Source: Candidatus Zhuqueibacterota bacterium
Lineage (GTDB): Bacteria > Zhuqueibacterota > Zhuqueibacteria > Zhuqueibacterales > Geothermadaptataceae
Direction of reading: 5' to 3'
NCBI GenBank assembly: GCA_030950365.1
Contig: JAUZRQ010000005.1
Coordinates: 1-64,000, forward strand
DNA: 64,000 bases
The stretch's first letter is position 1; every line of letters begins with the position of its first letter. Below are positions 18,055 to 26,784 of this stretch, piece by piece. A program made the position numbers and the translations under genes. The notes below the pieces were generated by a model. That model worked only from the letters and a program-made list of their open reading frames with translations, was not told the DNA's origin and ran no database searches.

Positions 18055-19103
18055 TCTCCTATCACCGTCTCTATGTTGTATTCCTTGATTTCACGTGCAT
18101 GCGTAAAAATAATCATTTCGCCGATGAGGCCGATGGAAATCATCTGCAGGCCGATCACCAGCAGCAAAATGCCGAGCAAAAGCAACGGCCGGCCGGCAAT
18201 GGGCCCAATGCCGAGAATGCGGTAAATGAACAGGTAAAAGCTCATCAACGCGCCGGCCAGGGTAAATATGGTGCCGACAAAGCCGAGAAAATGCAGCGGT
18301 TTTTTCGAGTATTTGGTCAGGAACACCACCGCGATGATGTCGAGAATGCGGTGGATGTATTCGCTGACGTATTTGGATTGCCGGAAACTGCCGGACAACT
18401 GCTCGATCTGTTCCTCGGTGACCTTGAATCCCTTGCCGGCGGCCAGAATCGGGATAAAAATATTCAAGTTGCCGTAAAACGTGATGTTTTCCAGCACGTA
18501 GCGGTGCGTGACGAACACGCTGGAGTTGATGTCGTGAAGCGTCAGTTTGGACAGCTTTTGAACCAACCTGTTGAACCACCGCGACACACGCTGATTCAGC
18601 GCCGAGTCCTGCCGCGGATGCCGCCAGGCCACCACCAGATCATGGCCATCATCCAGCTTTTGCAGCAGCTTTGGGATGTGCGCCAGATTGACGCGCACGC
18701 GCGCGGCGGCATAGATAATCTTTTCGCCCTGCGCATGCTTGAGGCCGGCATCGAACGCGCTCGACTCGCCGAAGGTGCTGCGCATACGCAGGAGCTTGAC
18801 CCTTTTATCTTTTTTCGCAACCGCCTGCAGTTCCTGCCAGGTGGCATCGGTGCTGGCGTCGTCCACGTACAGAATTTCATACGGCTGGCCGTACGCCTTC
18901 AGCCCCTCGGTGAGCGCCGCGTGCATTTGTGGCACATCCTCGGCCATGTTGCGAATGGGGATAATCACCGAAATGGCCGCTTTCACTCGCGCCCGCGGCT
19001 TGCTGGCAGCGCGTTTGCGCTTTTGCGTCGGCCGTTTCGGCTCGCTGTGATTCTCCTGATCGGAGAGCGTATCTACCGTCGATGTTGCCGTCACGTCTGC
19101 CAT
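18051..19103 (-). CDS. GT2-like membrane protein lacking the DXD motif
   Basis: A 350-aa protein homologous to the ArnC/GtrB-type GT2 at 19285 over its whole length, with the same two C-terminal helices (FLGFVGTIFTLAGALMSFYLF and LLLLGILLLVIGLQMISIGL). The early nucleotide-binding part is fine (ISVIIPIRNMAEDV, YVDDASTDATWQEL). Where the paralogue has M-D-G-D-L, this protein has A-A-A-R-V (residues 132 to 136), so the metal-binding DXD is missing; the later D-T-G-C-S stretch is also changed to D-I-N-S-S. It is probably not a classical metal-dependent transferase and may be a regulatory or scaffold partner. A basic tail of about 40 residues precedes the domain. The frame is intact, so it is not a pseudogene. 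Confidence 0.82.
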   Translation of the reverse strand: MADVTATSTVDTLSDQENHSEPKRPTQKRKRAASKPRARVKAAISVIIPIRNMAEDVPQMHAALTEGLKAYGQPYEILYVDDASTDATWQELQAVAKKDKRVKLLRMRSTFGESSAFDAGLKHAQGEKIIYAAARVRVNLAHIPKLLQKLDDGHDLVVAWRHPRQDSALNQRVSRWFNRLVQKLSKLTLHDINSSVFVTHRYVLENITFYGNLNIFIPILAAGKGFKVTEEQIEQLSGSFRQSKYVSEYIHRILDIIAVVFLTKYSKKPLHFLGFVGTIFTLAGALMSFYLFIYRILGIGPIAGRPLLLLGILLLVIGLQMISIGLIGEMIIFTHAREIKEYNIETVIGE

Positions 19104-19244
19104 CGTTCGCTGCTCGTCCTTTCTGCTATGGGGTTGATCCGTTCACTTCGTCCATATCCAAAGAAAACGGCGATTGGATGATTTTCAATTCACAAACCGA
19201 TAAATCTCGCAGAATCTATCAGACACAAATGCATTTTAATTTTT

Positions 19245-19271
19245 CTTTGTGTTCTTTGTGACTTTGTGGTT
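19245..19271. repeat. Short periodic intergenic box (CTTTGTG units)
   Basis: Three successive units start with CTTTGTG (CTTTGTGTT, CTTTGTGA, CTTTGTGGTT). Read on the minus strand this is the ACCACAAAGTCACAAAG motif, which matches the CACCACAAAGGCACAAA boxes at 24049 and 24144 and the related box at 51447. It sits in the 181-bp gap between the GT2 genes at 18051-19103 and 19285-20280. No gene or terminator is supported in this gap. Confidence 0.55.
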
Positions 19272-19284
19272 CTATAAAATTCAG

Positions 19285-20280
19285 CTAACTTGTGTTTCCT
19301 TGAAAATCATACAACCGGTCATCGCGTTTTTCGCCGGTGCGCACCACCATGTGGGCAATCAAGCCGAAAAATAGAAAGCTCACACCGGAAGCCAGCAGCA
19401 AAAATACCAGCGACATTTGAATGTTCAGCACATCCGGCGTCACGCCGCCCTGCAGCCAGTTGAACAGCAGCGCCATGAAAATGAAAAGCCCGAGGCTGTT
19501 CAGCACGATCGACAATCGGCCGAAAAAGTGCACCGGATTGGTCAGGTATTTCAGCAAAAGATTCAGGGTGGTCAGATCCATCATCACCCGGAACGTGCGC
19601 GTGATGTTGTATTTGGATTGCCCGAACCGGCGCTCGTGATGGTTCACTACCATTTCGGAGATGCGAGCGCCTTCGATGCGCCCCAGCGCCGGGATGAACC
19701 GGTGCATTTCGCCATATAGCCGAATTTTGCGCATCAAATCACCGCGGTAGGCTTTCAATGAGCAACCAGTATCATGGATATCGATGCCGGTGGTTTTTCG
19801 GATCAGCCAGTTGGCCAGTTTGCTGGGCACCTTGCGGATGATCAGCTTGTCCTTGCGGTTTTTGCGCCAGCCGCTGACCACGTCGTAGCCTTCTTCCAGC
19901 TTCTCGACGATACGCGGAATGTCCTGCGGATCGTTTTGCAGATCGCCATCCATGGTGACGATGACCTCGCCACGCGCGGCCTCGAAGCCGGCGGCCATGG
20001 CTGCGGACTGTCCGAAATTGCGGCGGAACTTGATCACGCGCAGATGCGGACCCTCCGCTGCGAGCTCGCGCAAAATATCAAACGTGCGGTCGGTGCTGCC
20101 ATCATCGACGATCACCACCTCGTAGGTGCGGCCCCATGCCTGCATCACATCACGGATCTGCTCATGCAGTAGCCGCACGTTTTCTTCTTCGTTCATCACA
20201 GGAATAACGATGGACACCGACGGCCGTTTGGCTTTCGCGGTGCGGCGTTTCCGTTTGGGTTTTGCTCCGTTTTCGGCCAT
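19285..20280 (-). CDS. GT2 polyprenyl-phosphate glycosyltransferase (ArnC/GtrB-like)
   Basis: A 331-aa enzyme expected to transfer a sugar from a nucleotide donor to undecaprenyl phosphate at the inner face of the membrane. Motifs: SIVIPVMNEEENVRLLHEQI, IVDDGSTDRTFDIL, NFGQSAAMAAGFEAARG, the DXD as TMDGDLQNDPQDIPR (DGD at residues 111 to 113) and DTGCSLKAYRGD. Two membrane helices lie at about residues 245 to 310. The first 20 residues are Lys/Arg-rich (KPKRKRRTAKAKRP). It is the intact counterpart of the DXD-less protein encoded next to it. The start is one base after the upstream stop. Confidence 0.9.
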   Translation of the reverse strand: MAENGAKPKRKRRTAKAKRPSVSIVIPVMNEEENVRLLHEQIRDVMQAWGRTYEVVIVDDGSTDRTFDILRELAAEGPHLRVIKFRRNFGQSAAMAAGFEAARGEVIVTMDGDLQNDPQDIPRIVEKLEEGYDVVSGWRKNRKDKLIIRKVPSKLANWLIRKTTGIDIHDTGCSLKAYRGDLMRKIRLYGEMHRFIPALGRIEGARISEMVVNHHERRFGQSKYNITRTFRVMMDLTTLNLLLKYLTNPVHFFGRLSIVLNSLGLFIFMALLFNWLQGGVTPDVLNIQMSLVFLLLASGVSFLFFGLIAHMVVRTGEKRDDRLYDFQGNTS

Positions 20281-20281
20281 G

Positions 20282-20956
20282 TTAGCGTTTCGGTTTCAGT
20301 TTTTTTCGCGTTTCGCTCACTTCCACATACACCGGCGCGCCTTCTGCGCGTTGCCGAAGATATTTCACTTTGGCCAGCCGCAAGGTCACGGATTTTCGCG
20401 GCGACCGGCTCCGGCGCCATTTGTTGTAAAAATAGGTTCCCGCGGCCAGCGGGCCCATCAACAATAGCTCTCGCAAAGCCACCCAGAAGTTATGCATGGT
20501 GAACAAGCTCTGAAAAAAGGTGCTTGAGTCCGATGATTTATGCACCGAGGCGAACAGCGCCACGGGCGACATGTAATAGGTCGAATCCAGCGGCCAGAAT
20601 AGCATCACGCCGTAGGGGGCGCGCATGTCCTGGTTGAAAAAGTCGAGAATCAGATGCGAGTAATAGGTCGCCGCGATGAGCCCGAAATAGGGCCAGAACC
20701 GGCCATGGCGGCGCCGGAAATACAGCGCGCCAAAAAGTCCAACGGCCACCGCCGCACCCAGCGAGTGCACAAAACCGTGATGAAACCGATTCGGATTGCC
20801 CAGCAAAAATCCGGGCAAAAAATCAATATCGGGCAGATTGGCCAGCACGGCGAAAAACAACAGCGTCTGCCACGGCTTATCGAAAAAGCGCAACCGATCG
20901 CGATTGCCCTCGCAAATAGCGTATGCAGCGAGAGTATGTCCCACAGGTAACGGCAT
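20282..20956 (-). CDS. YdjM-family membrane-bound metal-dependent hydrolase
   Basis: A 224-aa membrane protein of the YdjM (DUF457) family. The conserved ligands are visible: GHTLAAYAI at the N-terminus, NLPDIDFLPG near residue 40, HHGFVHSLG near residue 58 and YYSHLILDFFNQD near residue 100; these His and Asp residues are proposed to bind metal in helices facing the membrane. The biochemical role of the family is not settled. The C-terminal 45 residues are basic. It is immediately upstream of the GT2 at 19285 and so belongs to the polysaccharide transcript, where a lipid-linked substrate is plausible. Confidence 0.82.
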   Translation of the reverse strand: MPLPVGHTLAAYAICEGNRDRLRFFDKPWQTLLFFAVLANLPDIDFLPGFLLGNPNRFHHGFVHSLGAAVAVGLFGALYFRRRHGRFWPYFGLIAATYYSHLILDFFNQDMRAPYGVMLFWPLDSTYYMSPVALFASVHKSSDSSTFFQSLFTMHNFWVALRELLLMGPLAAGTYFYNKWRRSRSPRKSVTLRLAKVKYLRQRAEGAPVYVEVSETRKKLKPKR

Positions 20957-21040
20957 AATAGGTTTGCTCCGTTCTCAATCGCTTTTTCTCTATTGCATCG
21001 GCGAAAAGCCCTGAAATATCAAGGCTACGTGCTTACTCGC

Positions 21041-22045
21041 CTAACGTTCCACCGATGACGCTTCCGATACCGGCGCCGCGGCGCCTTCCGCGGATTCCGT
21101 TTGCGGCGCGAAATCGCCCAGCAGATACAGCACCCCGCCGATCAGCGCCACGAAAATCATTTGCGCAAACAGAAGCAGCGAAAGCGACAGCGCCTGTTCC
21201 TCGGTGGCGCCCAGCGGCGTGAAAAAGAACACAAACGAGCCTTCACGAATGCCGATGCCGGCGATGGACAGCGGTAGAATAGTGATGGCCATGATCAGCG
21301 GTACGTAAATAAAATAATACGTCAACCCGATATCGATGTGCAGGCTGCGGCCCACCAGATAGATCACGTAGATACCCATCACCTGAAACAGCACCGACAC
21401 GGCCAGCAACCTGAGCATGAGCGCCCGGTTCTGGTGCAAAAACTGCGCGCCTTTTTGAAACTGGCCGATTTTATCGGCGATGCCGCTAAGCCCGAACTTC
21501 AGCAACAGCGGCCGGAACCAGCCCAGCACGCGCTCGCTCATCACCATCCACACCGCCACCATGAAGCCGAAAAACAGGCCAAGCACCAGCCAGAACAGCA
21601 GCGGGTTGCCGGTTTGATACGCCACCGGCACTGCCACCAGAAGCGCGATGGCAAAAAACACGATGTAGCCGACCACCCGGCTGATGAACATCGACGTGGC
21701 CGCATCCATGCCCTTTTTCATATACCGCGAAAGACTGAACGCGCGGACGATGTCCATGCCGATGCTGGTGGGCATGAACACGCCAAAAAACGTCCCCATA
21801 AAGTGCACTTTCAGCACGGTGGCAAACGGCACGTCGCTCTTCTGCGCATCCAGGAGCATCTGCCAGCTATACGCAATGATCGCCTGCTGCAGGAAAAACA
21901 GCGCCGTGGCCAGTATGAATATGCCCGGTTGCACTGCCATGAACGTGGCGCGCAGGCCCTCAAGGTCGATCTTCCACAGGACAGCGGCCATCAGCAACAC
22001 ACTGATGCCGCCGCGCAGCAGCGTTTTCTGAATTGTCTTTTTCAT
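21041..22045 (-). CDS. Lysylphosphatidylglycerol-synthase-type (AglD/UPF0104) membrane protein
   Basis: A 334-aa polytopic inner-membrane protein of the flippase-like domain family shared by AglD and the N-terminus of MprF. Marks are FMGTFFGVFMPTSIGMDIVRAFSLSRY (about residues 80 to 108), DAATSMFISRVVGY, and the late LPLSIAGIGIREGSFVFFF, all strongly conserved in the family. Such proteins are thought to move lipid-linked sugars or aminoacyl-lipids. It starts two bases after the stop of the asparagine-synthetase-like gene at 22048, so the two proteins are probably made together and may share a lipid-linked substrate. Confidence 0.86.
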   Translation of the reverse strand: MKKTIQKTLLRGGISVLLMAAVLWKIDLEGLRATFMAVQPGIFILATALFFLQQAIIAYSWQMLLDAQKSDVPFATVLKVHFMGTFFGVFMPTSIGMDIVRAFSLSRYMKKGMDAATSMFISRVVGYIVFFAIALLVAVPVAYQTGNPLLFWLVLGLFFGFMVAVWMVMSERVLGWFRPLLLKFGLSGIADKIGQFQKGAQFLHQNRALMLRLLAVSVLFQVMGIYVIYLVGRSLHIDIGLTYYFIYVPLIMAITILPLSIAGIGIREGSFVFFFTPLGATEEQALSLSLLLFAQMIFVALIGGVLYLLGDFAPQTESAEGAAAPVSEASSVER

Positions 22046-22047
22046 GC

Positions 22048-23964
22048 TCAGGCCACATCTTTCTGTGGCGTTTCTACTTTTTCACGTCGGTCCAGGTGTT
22101 TCTGGCACCACAGCTCCAACACCAGAATGGCCCATAGCCGGTGACTGTGGTTGTCGGCCTTGCTCAGGTGCCGCTGCAGCAGGGTTTGCACGAATTGCGG
22201 ATTGACCCAGCCGCGCTTTTTAAGTGTCTCTTCGGACAGCACCTGCTGCATCAGCTCGCGCACCTGCGGCGAGTTGCGCAGCCAGTTTTTGAACGGCACG
22301 CTGTGACCCAGCTTGTCCTTGCGGAACACGATCTCATCGGGCAGCACCCCGGCCATCACCTGATGAAAGATGTATTTGGTCGCGCCCGACGCGTCGATTT
22401 TTAGATTGGACGGGATGTGCGCGGTGTATTCCACCAGCCGGTGATCGAGCAGCGGGAAACGGCCCTCGAGGCCGAACCGGCGCACCAGTTCCATTCGGCG
22501 CAGGTAAAAGCCCACCACCGTGTAGTAATCGCCGTACAGCGATTTGGATAGATAATCCTCGCCATCGGCCTCGGAATACAGCGACAAAATCTCAGCCAGC
22601 GGGTCCTCTTTTTCGGCCGCTGCTTTCCAGTCGCCGGTGAGGAGCTGCTGCAATTCTTGCGGTGTGTAGTAGATGCGCCAGCGGTTACTGTACAGCGCCG
22701 CCGGGAACTGCACACTGTAGGAAAACCGCTTTGCCTTCACCGGCAGGCTCTTTTTCTGATCCGTATCCGGCAGCTTCTGCAGGAGTTGCGTCAGCGGCTT
22801 GCGGATAAACGCCGGAATTTTCTCGAATTTGCTGGCCATGCGATCGGCAAGGTACACCGGATGCCCGCCGAACAGCTCATCGCCGCCGTCGCCGGTGAGC
22901 ACGTAATCCACCACGCCGGAGGCCTTTTCCGCCAGCAGATAGGATGCCACCTCGATGCCGATGTCGGAAAACGGCTCCTGCGCATGCTCAACGAGTTCCA
23001 CGATGCGCTCCACGTCGGCGGCTTCATATGGCACCTCGTGATGCTGGGTCTGATAGCGCTCGCTCATCAGCCGGGCATAGGCCGATTCATCATAACTCTT
23101 GCCTCGGCAGCGGAACGAAAACGTGTGCAGCGGTCCCTTCACCATCGGCCGCATCAGGCCGACGACGGTGGAGCTATCCATGCCGCCGCTCAGATACGCG
23201 CCGGTGCGGAAGCGATCGGCATCCAGCCGGATGCGAATGGCATCGCGGAACAGCTCCAGCAGCTCCTGCCGGTAGGTGTCGATATCCTTTTCGAACTGTT
23301 CTTTGAAGGAGATGTACCAGTATGGCGTTAGCATCATGCGGTCGTTTTCGATGCGCAGCACATAGCCCGGCCGCAGTTTGTAGATGTCTTTGAAAAACGT
23401 ATCTAGCGCGGGGTTGTAGTTAAACAGGAAATAGCGCAATATGGCCGTGGGATTCAAATCTGCCTGAATGCGCGGATGATGCGCCAGTTGGTTTAGATTC
23501 GAGCTGAAATACAGCATGGACTCTTTGCGGTAATAGTAAAGTGATTCCACGCCGAGGTGATCGCGGGCGATCCAGAAGCGGTTCTGCCCCGGGTCGTGAA
23601 TGGCGAGTACAAAATTGCCGTTGGCGCGCAGGAATAGATCGGTGCCCCACTTCACATAGCCGGTGACCAGAATATCTCCGGCTGCGGCAGCGGATTTACC
23701 ATTGGTTTCGAGGCCGAGCGCTTCGGAAAGCTCGTGGTAGTTGAAAATATTGCCGTACAGCGCCACGGTAATGTTGCGGTCGCGGTCGGTGTGGAGCAGG
23801 TGTCCGGCATCATGGCTGGCGGCACCGGACAAGGTCAGGGCCAGAAAGGCCTGTTGATCAAGGAAATGGGGGGGCGCATCCTGCGGTTCGAGGCCCCAGT
23901 CCTGCCATGCGATTCCGTTCTCCTGATACTGCCCCGTTGCCTTGCCAAAGCTGCCAAAAATCAT
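22048..23964 (-). CDS. Asparagine-synthetase-like protein with inactive glutaminase domain
   Basis: A 638-aa protein with the two-domain plan of AsnB. The C-terminal half keeps the ATP-pyrophosphatase loop (YLSGGMDSSTVVGL, SGGMDS at residues 259 to 264) and later LTGDGGDELFGGHP and RFPLLDHRLVEY. The N-terminal class II amidotransferase fold is recognisable (ALYGNIFNYHEL, FWIARDHLGVESLYYY), but the protein begins MIFGSFGK: Cys2, the essential nucleophile, is missing, as is the HRGPD motif. An in-frame TGA two codons upstream rules out a longer start. It may use free ammonia or an amine, or receive ammonia from a partner. It may amidate a sugar carboxylate instead of making asparagine. Confidence 0.85.
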   Translation of the reverse strand: MIFGSFGKATGQYQENGIAWQDWGLEPQDAPPHFLDQQAFLALTLSGAASHDAGHLLHTDRDRNITVALYGNIFNYHELSEALGLETNGKSAAAAGDILVTGYVKWGTDLFLRANGNFVLAIHDPGQNRFWIARDHLGVESLYYYRKESMLYFSSNLNQLAHHPRIQADLNPTAILRYFLFNYNPALDTFFKDIYKLRPGYVLRIENDRMMLTPYWYISFKEQFEKDIDTYRQELLELFRDAIRIRLDADRFRTGAYLSGGMDSSTVVGLMRPMVKGPLHTFSFRCRGKSYDESAYARLMSERYQTQHHEVPYEAADVERIVELVEHAQEPFSDIGIEVASYLLAEKASGVVDYVLTGDGGDELFGGHPVYLADRMASKFEKIPAFIRKPLTQLLQKLPDTDQKKSLPVKAKRFSYSVQFPAALYSNRWRIYYTPQELQQLLTGDWKAAAEKEDPLAEILSLYSEADGEDYLSKSLYGDYYTVVGFYLRRMELVRRFGLEGRFPLLDHRLVEYTAHIPSNLKIDASGATKYIFHQVMAGVLPDEIVFRKDKLGHSVPFKNWLRNSPQVRELMQQVLSEETLKKRGWVNPQFVQTLLQRHLSKADNHSHRLWAILVLELWCQKHLDRREKVETPQKDVA

Positions 23965-24317
23965 AGGTCATCCCAATGCGTTTCGGTTCCTGAATGCTGT
24001 GGTTTTGAACGTCCCTGTCGTTCGTCGATGCTGCTTTAAGGTGAAATTCACCACAAAGGCACAAAAAATATAGATATCCATCCGGATATACACCCGATCT
24101 AACACCGTCTCCGGTGGTGTTTTTCATAGTTATGAAAGGCGATCACCACAAAGGCACAAAGCGCACTAAGATAAGCACATCTTAAAATTCATCAATTTTA
24201 AATCAGTGCCAATTAGTGCAATCTGTGGTTTTGTTGGCATTTCCTACTGGAATCAATCGACCTAACACCGTCTCCGACGATGTTTTGAAAAGCCCAAAAA
24301 GGCGACCACCACCCAAT
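23965..24317. repeat. 353-bp gene gap built of nested short repeats
   Basis: No gene is supported. The gap contains CACCACAAAGGCACAAA twice (24049-24065 and 24144-24160) and CTAACACCGTCTCCG twice (24099-24113 and 24262-24276). Each second motif opens a small hairpin (7-bp stem, 3-base loop). The stretch 24144-24230, ending CAGTGCCAATTAGTGCAATC plus TGTGGTT, has a counterpart at 51447-51535. The gap separates the polysaccharide deacetylase stop from the asparagine-synthetase-like start, so any transcript crossing it carries these structures in its leader. Confidence 0.7.
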
Positions 24318-25595
24318 TCACAAACTCTGCCGCAGCCGCTGCTTGAAAAGTGGCAGGTTCTGCAGGAATTTGTCTTTCAACAAATCCGTCAGCGGTTTGC
24401 GGCCTGCGCCCGGCAACCGGTACACATACCGGTCTTCGAGGCGCACGATGCGCAGCGGATCACTGCCCGGACGGTTGGCGCGCACATCCCGCCGCAGGCC
24501 CCAGTACAGGGCCTCGTAGCCGGCTTCCTGTGCGGCCTGCATTGCGGCGTCCGAGCCGATAAACCACGGAAAACAAAAGTGCCGCACGCGTTTGCCCGGC
24601 AGCCGCTCCTCGATGTACGCGCGGCACTGACGCAGGTCGTCCAGCATGGCCTGGTAGGCCTCCCGCTGGCTTTCGAATCGGCCATCGCCGTGCCGTTTGC
24701 GCTGGTCTCGAAAGAACTGCACCAGCTCGCGGCGCCAGTGCGGCTGCTCGAAAAAATGCATTCCGCCTGACTCCTGTACGAACCGTACGCAGGCTTCGCG
24801 CACCGTTTCGTTGTCAAAGTACTGCGGCCGACCACTCATGCGCGGCTCGGCGCGATACACCGGCGTGCCCAGCGGCTCGTTGCGCCGGTAATTGGGCCGG
24901 CCGTTGTGGTAATACAGCGGCACGTGAATGTTCGCATAAAAATAAAAATCGTAATTCGGATGCAAAAAGTCCACGAGCTGCGGCGACACGTGAATCAAAT
25001 GATGATACATCGTGTGCGCCTGAAAATCGATGACGTCGCTGTCGTGCATCTTCCGGATTTCCTGCCACGAGCACAGCGGGAAATCGCCGCGCTCGCGTTC
25101 AAGCAGGGCCTGCCGGGAAATCTGCCCGTGTTCGTACAGGCCGTAATCCGGCGCCGGCGGGGCTTCATCGGGGACACAGCCAGGAATTAAAAAACTGATC
25201 GCCCGAAAGCCGTATTTTTTCAGCAGCGGATACGCTACCGAATACAGACTCGCCGTGCCGTCATCAAACGTGAGCACCACGGCGTTGTCGGGCAGCGGTT
25301 GTTCCTTTTTCAAAACGGCCAGCAGCTCGTCCCCATTCAGGGTGACATAACCGTTGTTTTTCAAAAACGTCAGTTGCGCCTCGAAGCTCACTGGCTCGAC
25401 GGAGTGAAACACGAACACCGGGATCACCCCGTCCAGACTCTTCGGGTGCTCGGCGAACACAAACGGCGGATAATAGCGCGCCAGCAAGCCAACGACATCC
25501 GGCCAGTTTTTGCGGAAACTCCACCGCAGCTTATTGGCAATCGTGGCCCACATCATGTCGGTTGTTCCAGCTCCCGTTTCACAAAACCGCCTCAT
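24318..25595 (-). CDS. Polysaccharide deacetylase family protein
   Basis: A 425-aa carbohydrate esterase 4-type protein. The NodB domain shows VFVFHSVEP, the Asp pair in VVLTFDDGTASLYSVAYPLL (about residues 107 to 126), the fold segment RAISFLIPG and the metal His motif FQAHTMYHHLIH; a late FCFPWFIGSD fits motif 3. A long insertion with many aromatic residues lies between motifs 2 and 3. No signal peptide is evident, so it may act in the cytoplasm on an activated or lipid-linked N-acetyl sugar. Its ATG overlaps the upstream GT4 stop (ATGA). It is a second deacetylase, only distantly similar to the one at 10495. Confidence 0.84.
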   Translation of the reverse strand: MRRFCETGAGTTDMMWATIANKLRWSFRKNWPDVVGLLARYYPPFVFAEHPKSLDGVIPVFVFHSVEPVSFEAQLTFLKNNGYVTLNGDELLAVLKKEQPLPDNAVVLTFDDGTASLYSVAYPLLKKYGFRAISFLIPGCVPDEAPPAPDYGLYEHGQISRQALLERERGDFPLCSWQEIRKMHDSDVIDFQAHTMYHHLIHVSPQLVDFLHPNYDFYFYANIHVPLYYHNGRPNYRRNEPLGTPVYRAEPRMSGRPQYFDNETVREACVRFVQESGGMHFFEQPHWRRELVQFFRDQRKRHGDGRFESQREAYQAMLDDLRQCRAYIEERLPGKRVRHFCFPWFIGSDAAMQAAQEAGYEALYWGLRRDVRANRPGSDPLRIVRLEDRYVYRLPGAGRKPLTDLLKDKFLQNLPLFKQRLRQSL

Positions 25596-26767
25596 GCCTC
25601 GACCGCGGCCAGCGATGCCGATTCCGAATGTCGCTGCGATCGGTGATTCTCATACAACTCGGTGTACAGCGCTTCCAGCGCGGCCACATTGGCCTCGATG
25701 CTGAACGCCGAACTGGCCTCTCGCGCCGCACGCGCCAGCCGTTCGCGCAAGTCGCCGTCGGTAAGCAGCCGTTCCATCGCCGCCGCCAGCGCACCGACAT
25801 CCGCGGGCGGCACCAGCAGCGCGCTTTTATCGTGCTCCGCCAGCTCCGCCAGTCCACCGACGTTGCTGGCCACCACGGGTTTGCCGGCGGCCATGGCCTC
25901 GGCCAGCGCCAGCCCAAAACCCTCGCGCAGGGACGGCATGGCCACGATATCCAACGCGGCCAGCGCCGGCGGCACTTCGGCCACAAAGCCGGCAAAAATC
26001 ACCCGGTCGTGCACGCCGAGCCGCCGGGACAGCGTCTCGAGCTCCTTGCGCAGCGGCCCATCACCAATAAGTACGTAATAGGCCTGCGGGAATGTGGACC
26101 GCAATTGCGACGCCGCTTCGATGAAATAGCGGTTGCCCTTCTCCTCGCGCAGGCGCGTCACCGTGCCGATGACCGTGGCATCGTCGGGCAGGTTGAGCCG
26201 CTCGCGGAAGGCCCGCACTTTTTCGGCGTCGATGTTCTGAAACGCTTTCAGCGGCACGCCGTTCCAGATCACCCGGATTTTGTGCTCCGGCACCGATCGG
26301 CCTTTCATCAAAAATTCCTTCACCGCGCGCGAAACCGCCACCGCCACATCGGTCTTGTGGCGCAGCAGCCAGTCGATCACAAACTGGTGCGGCAGCACTT
26401 TCAGCACCGCATGCTCGTGCATGACCGACGGAATGCCCAGCCGCCGCGCGGCAATGCGTCCGAAATTGGCCGAGCTGTAGCCGTGCAGGTGCAACAGGTC
26501 GTACTGGCCCTCTCCGGCCAGTTGCTCGATGGCACGAATGTTCTTCGGCGAAAATTTGCCCTCGGTGATGTAATACACCCGGATGCCCTGTTTTTCCAGA
26601 TACTCGCCAGCCGCGTCGCGCGGCCGCAAGCCGGCCACATCCACCTGAAATCGGGCCGGATCATGCTTGGGAATCCACTCGGCGAACAGGCGCGAGCAAC
26701 TGCTCGGATTCACCCCGTCCATGGTGAATTTATCGATCACGTGCAATATGCGAATCGGCCGTGCCAT
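25592..26767 (-). CDS. GT4 family glycosyltransferase
   Basis: A 391-aa GT-B transferase: ILHVIDKFTMDGVNPSSCSRLFAEWI, LLHLHGYSSANFGRIAARRLG, then the C-terminal domain with GTVTRLREEKGNRYFIEAASQL, LIGDGPLRKELETL and the EX7E donor motif in PSLREGFGLALAEAMAAGKPVV (written here in part). A longer open frame starts at 26965, but the ATG at 26767 is chosen because homology starts there, an AGGAGAG lies upstream and the upstream acetyltransferase stops 17 bases before it. It probably adds a hexose or deoxyhexose to the lipid-linked chain. Confidence 0.88.
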   Translation of the reverse strand: MARPIRILHVIDKFTMDGVNPSSCSRLFAEWIPKHDPARFQVDVAGLRPRDAAGEYLEKQGIRVYYITEGKFSPKNIRAIEQLAGEGQYDLLHLHGYSSANFGRIAARRLGIPSVMHEHAVLKVLPHQFVIDWLLRHKTDVAVAVSRAVKEFLMKGRSVPEHKIRVIWNGVPLKAFQNIDAEKVRAFRERLNLPDDATVIGTVTRLREEKGNRYFIEAASQLRSTFPQAYYVLIGDGPLRKELETLSRRLGVHDRVIFAGFVAEVPPALAALDIVAMPSLREGFGLALAEAMAAGKPVVASNVGGLAELAEHDKSALLVPPADVGALAAAMERLLTDGDLRERLARAAREASSAFSIEANVAALEALYTELYENHRSQRHSESASLAAVEA

Positions 26768-26784
26768 CCTGCTTTTGCTCTCCT

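Noticed and set aside
18099-19181. A 360-codon plus-strand frame opposite the DXD-less GT2
   Set aside because: I considered whether the unusual GT2 might be the shadow, but the minus-strand product aligns with its neighbour along its length, including helices, so the plus frame is rejected.
23858-24127. An 89-codon minus-strand frame crossing the start of the AsnB-like gene, considered as a possible missing N-terminus
   Set aside because: It is in a different frame, has no MCG start and consists mostly of repeat sequence; it does not restore the lost Cys2.
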